Positions 60,689-64,000 of a DNA stretch of 64,000 nucleotides are shown here, piece by piece. Each line of letters opens with the position of its first letter. The first letter of the stretch is position 1. The DNA comes from Solibacteraceae bacterium. GTDB taxonomy: Bacteria; Acidobacteriota; Terriglobia; Bryobacterales; Bryobacteraceae. The notes beneath the pieces were generated by a model that was not told the DNA's origin, made no database searches, and worked only from the letters and a program-made list of their open reading frames with translations. The stretch lies in NCBI GenBank assembly GCA_021324015.1, contig JAJPJX010000201.1, positions 57,316 to 121,315 on the forward strand, written 5' to 3'. The translations under genes and the position numbers were made by a program.

Positions 60689-60690
<2 letters not shown>
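60212..60690. mobile_element. Candidate cassette: four-helix-bundle gene between inverted heptad-repeat arrays
   Basis: Left arm 60212-60260 is seven 7-nt units (AGAAGTC, then AGGAGTC-type). Right arm 60651-60690, on the other strand, is five units plus 5 nt with the same pattern (AGAAGGC, AGGAGAC, AGGAGTG...). Both arms start with an AGAAG-type outer unit, so these behave as imperfect inverted repeats. Between them is one gene. No target duplication is visible. Mobility is inference; no transposase is inside. Confidence 0.5.
60245..60619 (-). CDS. Four-helix-bundle protein (23S rRNA intervening-sequence / S23 family)
   Basis: Encodes 124 residues. The family pattern is clear: RSFRDLLVWRKAHEFVLAVYAFTAGFPKHEIYGLAAQLRRAAVSIPANIAEGFRRRGRMDKARFMNLAEGSLEECRYYLILAQDLGY. 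These proteins were first known from intervening sequences in 23S rRNA genes, but occur widely as free-standing genes; function is unknown. It is helical throughout with no signal peptide. The stop codon TGA lies inside the left heptad array (60245-60247), so the repeat makes the 3' end of the gene. Not next to rRNA here. Confidence 0.92.
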   Translation of the reverse strand: MPSPSPAARSFRDLLVWRKAHEFVLAVYAFTAGFPKHEIYGLAAQLRRAAVSIPANIAEGFRRRGRMDKARFMNLAEGSLEECRYYLILAQDLGYGDPTALANSLEEISRMLSAYAAAILSPHS

Positions 60691-63123
<2,433 letters not shown>

Positions 63124-63127
63124 GATG

Positions 63128-63187
63128 CTATTTCTTTTTCTTAGGTTTCTTCGTTTCTTTCCTGCCGCGATCCATGCTTTTGGCCAT
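63128..63187 (-). CDS. Lysine-rich 19-residue protein
   Basis: Reads MAKSMDRGRKETKKPKKKK and stops at TAG 63128-63130. AGGAG lies 6 nt before the ATG, and a perfect TATAAT is about 20 nt upstream of that. Eight of the last eleven residues are Lys or Pro/Lys-type. It sits between DUF362 and thiC, just before the structured leader. It may be a genuine small protein, or a leader peptide for thiC. Not recognised beyond this. Confidence 0.55.
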   Translation of the reverse strand: MAKSMDRGRKETKKPKKKK

Positions 63188-63207
63188 GGAGATCTCCTAT
63201 CGTAAGA

Positions 63208-63213
63208 ATTATA
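63208..63213 (-). promoter_or_regulatory. -10 box TATAAT for the small ORF and thiC
   Basis: Perfect TATAAT on the minus strand, overlapping the TAA stop codon of the DUF362 gene. It is 20 nt before ATG 63187 and has an AGGAG between. No -35 hexamer was found in the coding end of DUF362. Confidence 0.55.
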
Positions 63214-64000
63214 TCTTTCTGCCGATCGGGCCTGGGCCGTAATCGCACAGGGCTTCCCGGACGCTCAGGCCGGCGACCTCGATCCGCGCCAGATCGGTGG
63301 AGCCCACGCCGGCGGCTTCCGCCAGTTTCAGCGCGCTGTCGCCGCGGACGAAAGGCTTGACGCCGCGGCCGGCCTTGGGATCGTAACCCATCACCGCCAT
63401 GGCGACCGCATCCAGGCAGACCGGATTCTTCCCCGCCAGCAGCACGCCTGCGGAGATTTTCTGCACGCCCGGATTCCAGACCCCTTCCCCGCCGCGGATC
63501 GACTCCACGCCGTCAATGATCGCTAAATCGATGGGCCGCACCCGCACGAGGTCGGCCACGATCCGGGGCACGCGATAGCCGGGGTCGCGGGGTGACGCGG
63601 GATCCAGTTCCGTGGGCACGCCGGCGGGCGGAGGCGTGGTGCCGCTGTGGCAGACCGGCGCGCGCTCCTTGGTGGGATTTTCGTTGCCGCTCGGCCCGCA
63701 GTCGCCGCCGTAGAGCGAACACGGGGTGATGCCGAAGTTGTTCTTCAGCGACAGGGTGACCCCGGCGATCCAGTGGTTCTTCAGCTTGGAAAGCGAAACA
63801 TAGGTGTCGCAGTCCACCCAGGAATGATTGAGTTCGTAGGCGGGGAAGAGATAGGGCTGGCCGGGGACCTTCACCGTCACGTATTTCTTGCCATAGCCGA
63901 GATTCTGGGCGTTTTCCCACTCGACCTTGCAGCCCACGTTGTTGATGGCCTGGATGTCCAGTTGGTAGCGGGCCCACAAGTCCATGTCCTGGCGGGCGGG
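63209..64000 (-). CDS. DUF362 domain protein, 5' end outside window
   Basis: The frame is open to base 64000, so only the C-terminal 263 residues are seen; a start at 63985 is internal. The DUF362 pattern includes YVSLSKLKNHWIAGVTLSLKNNFGITP, VADLVRVRPIDLAIIDGVESIRGGEGVW and GVLLAGKNPVCLDAVAMAVMGYDPKAGRGVK. Members may bind iron-sulfur clusters or act in maturation; here CSLYGGDC and PVCHSG are the Cys present. An exported form is possible since family members often have a Tat signal. Ends in a TAA that overlaps the next promoter. Confidence 0.85.
   Translation of the reverse strand, partial: PARQDMDLWARYQLDIQAINNVGCKVEWENAQNLGYGKKYVTVKVPGQPYLFPAYELNHSWVDCDTYVSLSKLKNHWIAGVTLSLKNNFGITPCSLYGGDCGPSGNENPTKERAPVCHSGTTPPPAGVPTELDPASPRDPGYRVPRIVADLVRVRPIDLAIIDGVESIRGGEGVWNPGVQKISAGVLLAGKNPVCLDAVAMAVMGYDPKAGRGVKPFVRGDSALKLAEAAGVGSTDLARIEVAGLSVREALCDYGPGPIGRKI

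Overview
The window is about 64 kb of GC-rich, densely coded DNA that reads as an acidobacterium of the Solibacter/Bryobacter (Bryobacteraceae) type. The pointers are a secreted protein with a Solibacter-type C-terminal beta-sandwich domain (3740-5083), an Oar-like TonB-dependent receptor with an N-terminal carboxypeptidase-regulatory domain (43400-46885), a UPF0182 membrane protein, many periplasmic or secreted enzymes, and extensive 4-nt start/stop overlaps inside operons. The taxonomic call is inference from gene families; no rRNA or tRNA gene was seen.

Layout. 1-294: tail of a PD-(D/E)XK nuclease-like gene. 531-11441: minus strand, holding an aminotransferase / FAD oxidoreductase / YceI operon, the Solibacter-type secreted protein, and a CHASE2 histidine kinase / NtrC-like regulator / FecR-barrel module. 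11660-15174: UPF0182 protein and a frameshifted HAD hydrolase. 15193-18669: a tight four-gene minus-strand operon, egtB-egtD followed by an osmoprotectant-type ABC ATPase and permease, which is the most interesting metabolic unit. 18727-20193: M28 peptidase. 20400-23563: an accessory, less GC-rich island with a TIR-like protein, a 1-kb non-coding stretch full of hairpins plus a dispersed repeat, and a two-gene unit of a PD-(D/E)XK nuclease and an unknown partner. 23590-31105: dipeptidase, beta-helix lipoprotein, galactose-1-phosphate uridylyltransferase, dprA, topA. 31193-37372: Pal-like lipoprotein, NarL-type two-component pair, SMP-30 lactonase, secreted protein, STAS protein. 37384-43122: TolC-like protein, pyrE-truA, and a TPR-led three-gene operon. 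43400-49706: TonB receptor and uvrA. 49847-57441: sugar symporter, small membrane protein, galK, DHA2 exporter, ceramidase-like protein, Cys-rich secreted protein and aldose 1-epimerase. 57451-64000: P-loop kinase, Gfo/Idh oxidoreductase, glycosidase-like protein, a four-helix-bundle gene between inverted arrays of a 7-nt repeat, nucleoside hydrolase, thiC with a structured leader and a 19-codon lysine-rich ORF, and a DUF362 protein cut by the window end.

How the genes work together. GalM, GalK, GalT and the Na+/solute symporter cover galactose uptake and the Leloir pathway, though the genes are scattered. EgtB and EgtD can make ergothioneine from histidine, and the overlapping ABC genes suggest dedicated transport of ergothioneine or a related betaine. 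PyrE, TruA, UvrA, DprA, TopA and ThiC are housekeeping. Several genes have a TANNNT box 6-9 nt before the start codon, suggesting leaderless mRNAs. Long ORFs antisense to UPF0182, uvrA, the symporter and 58-60 kb were treated as GC-driven shadows.
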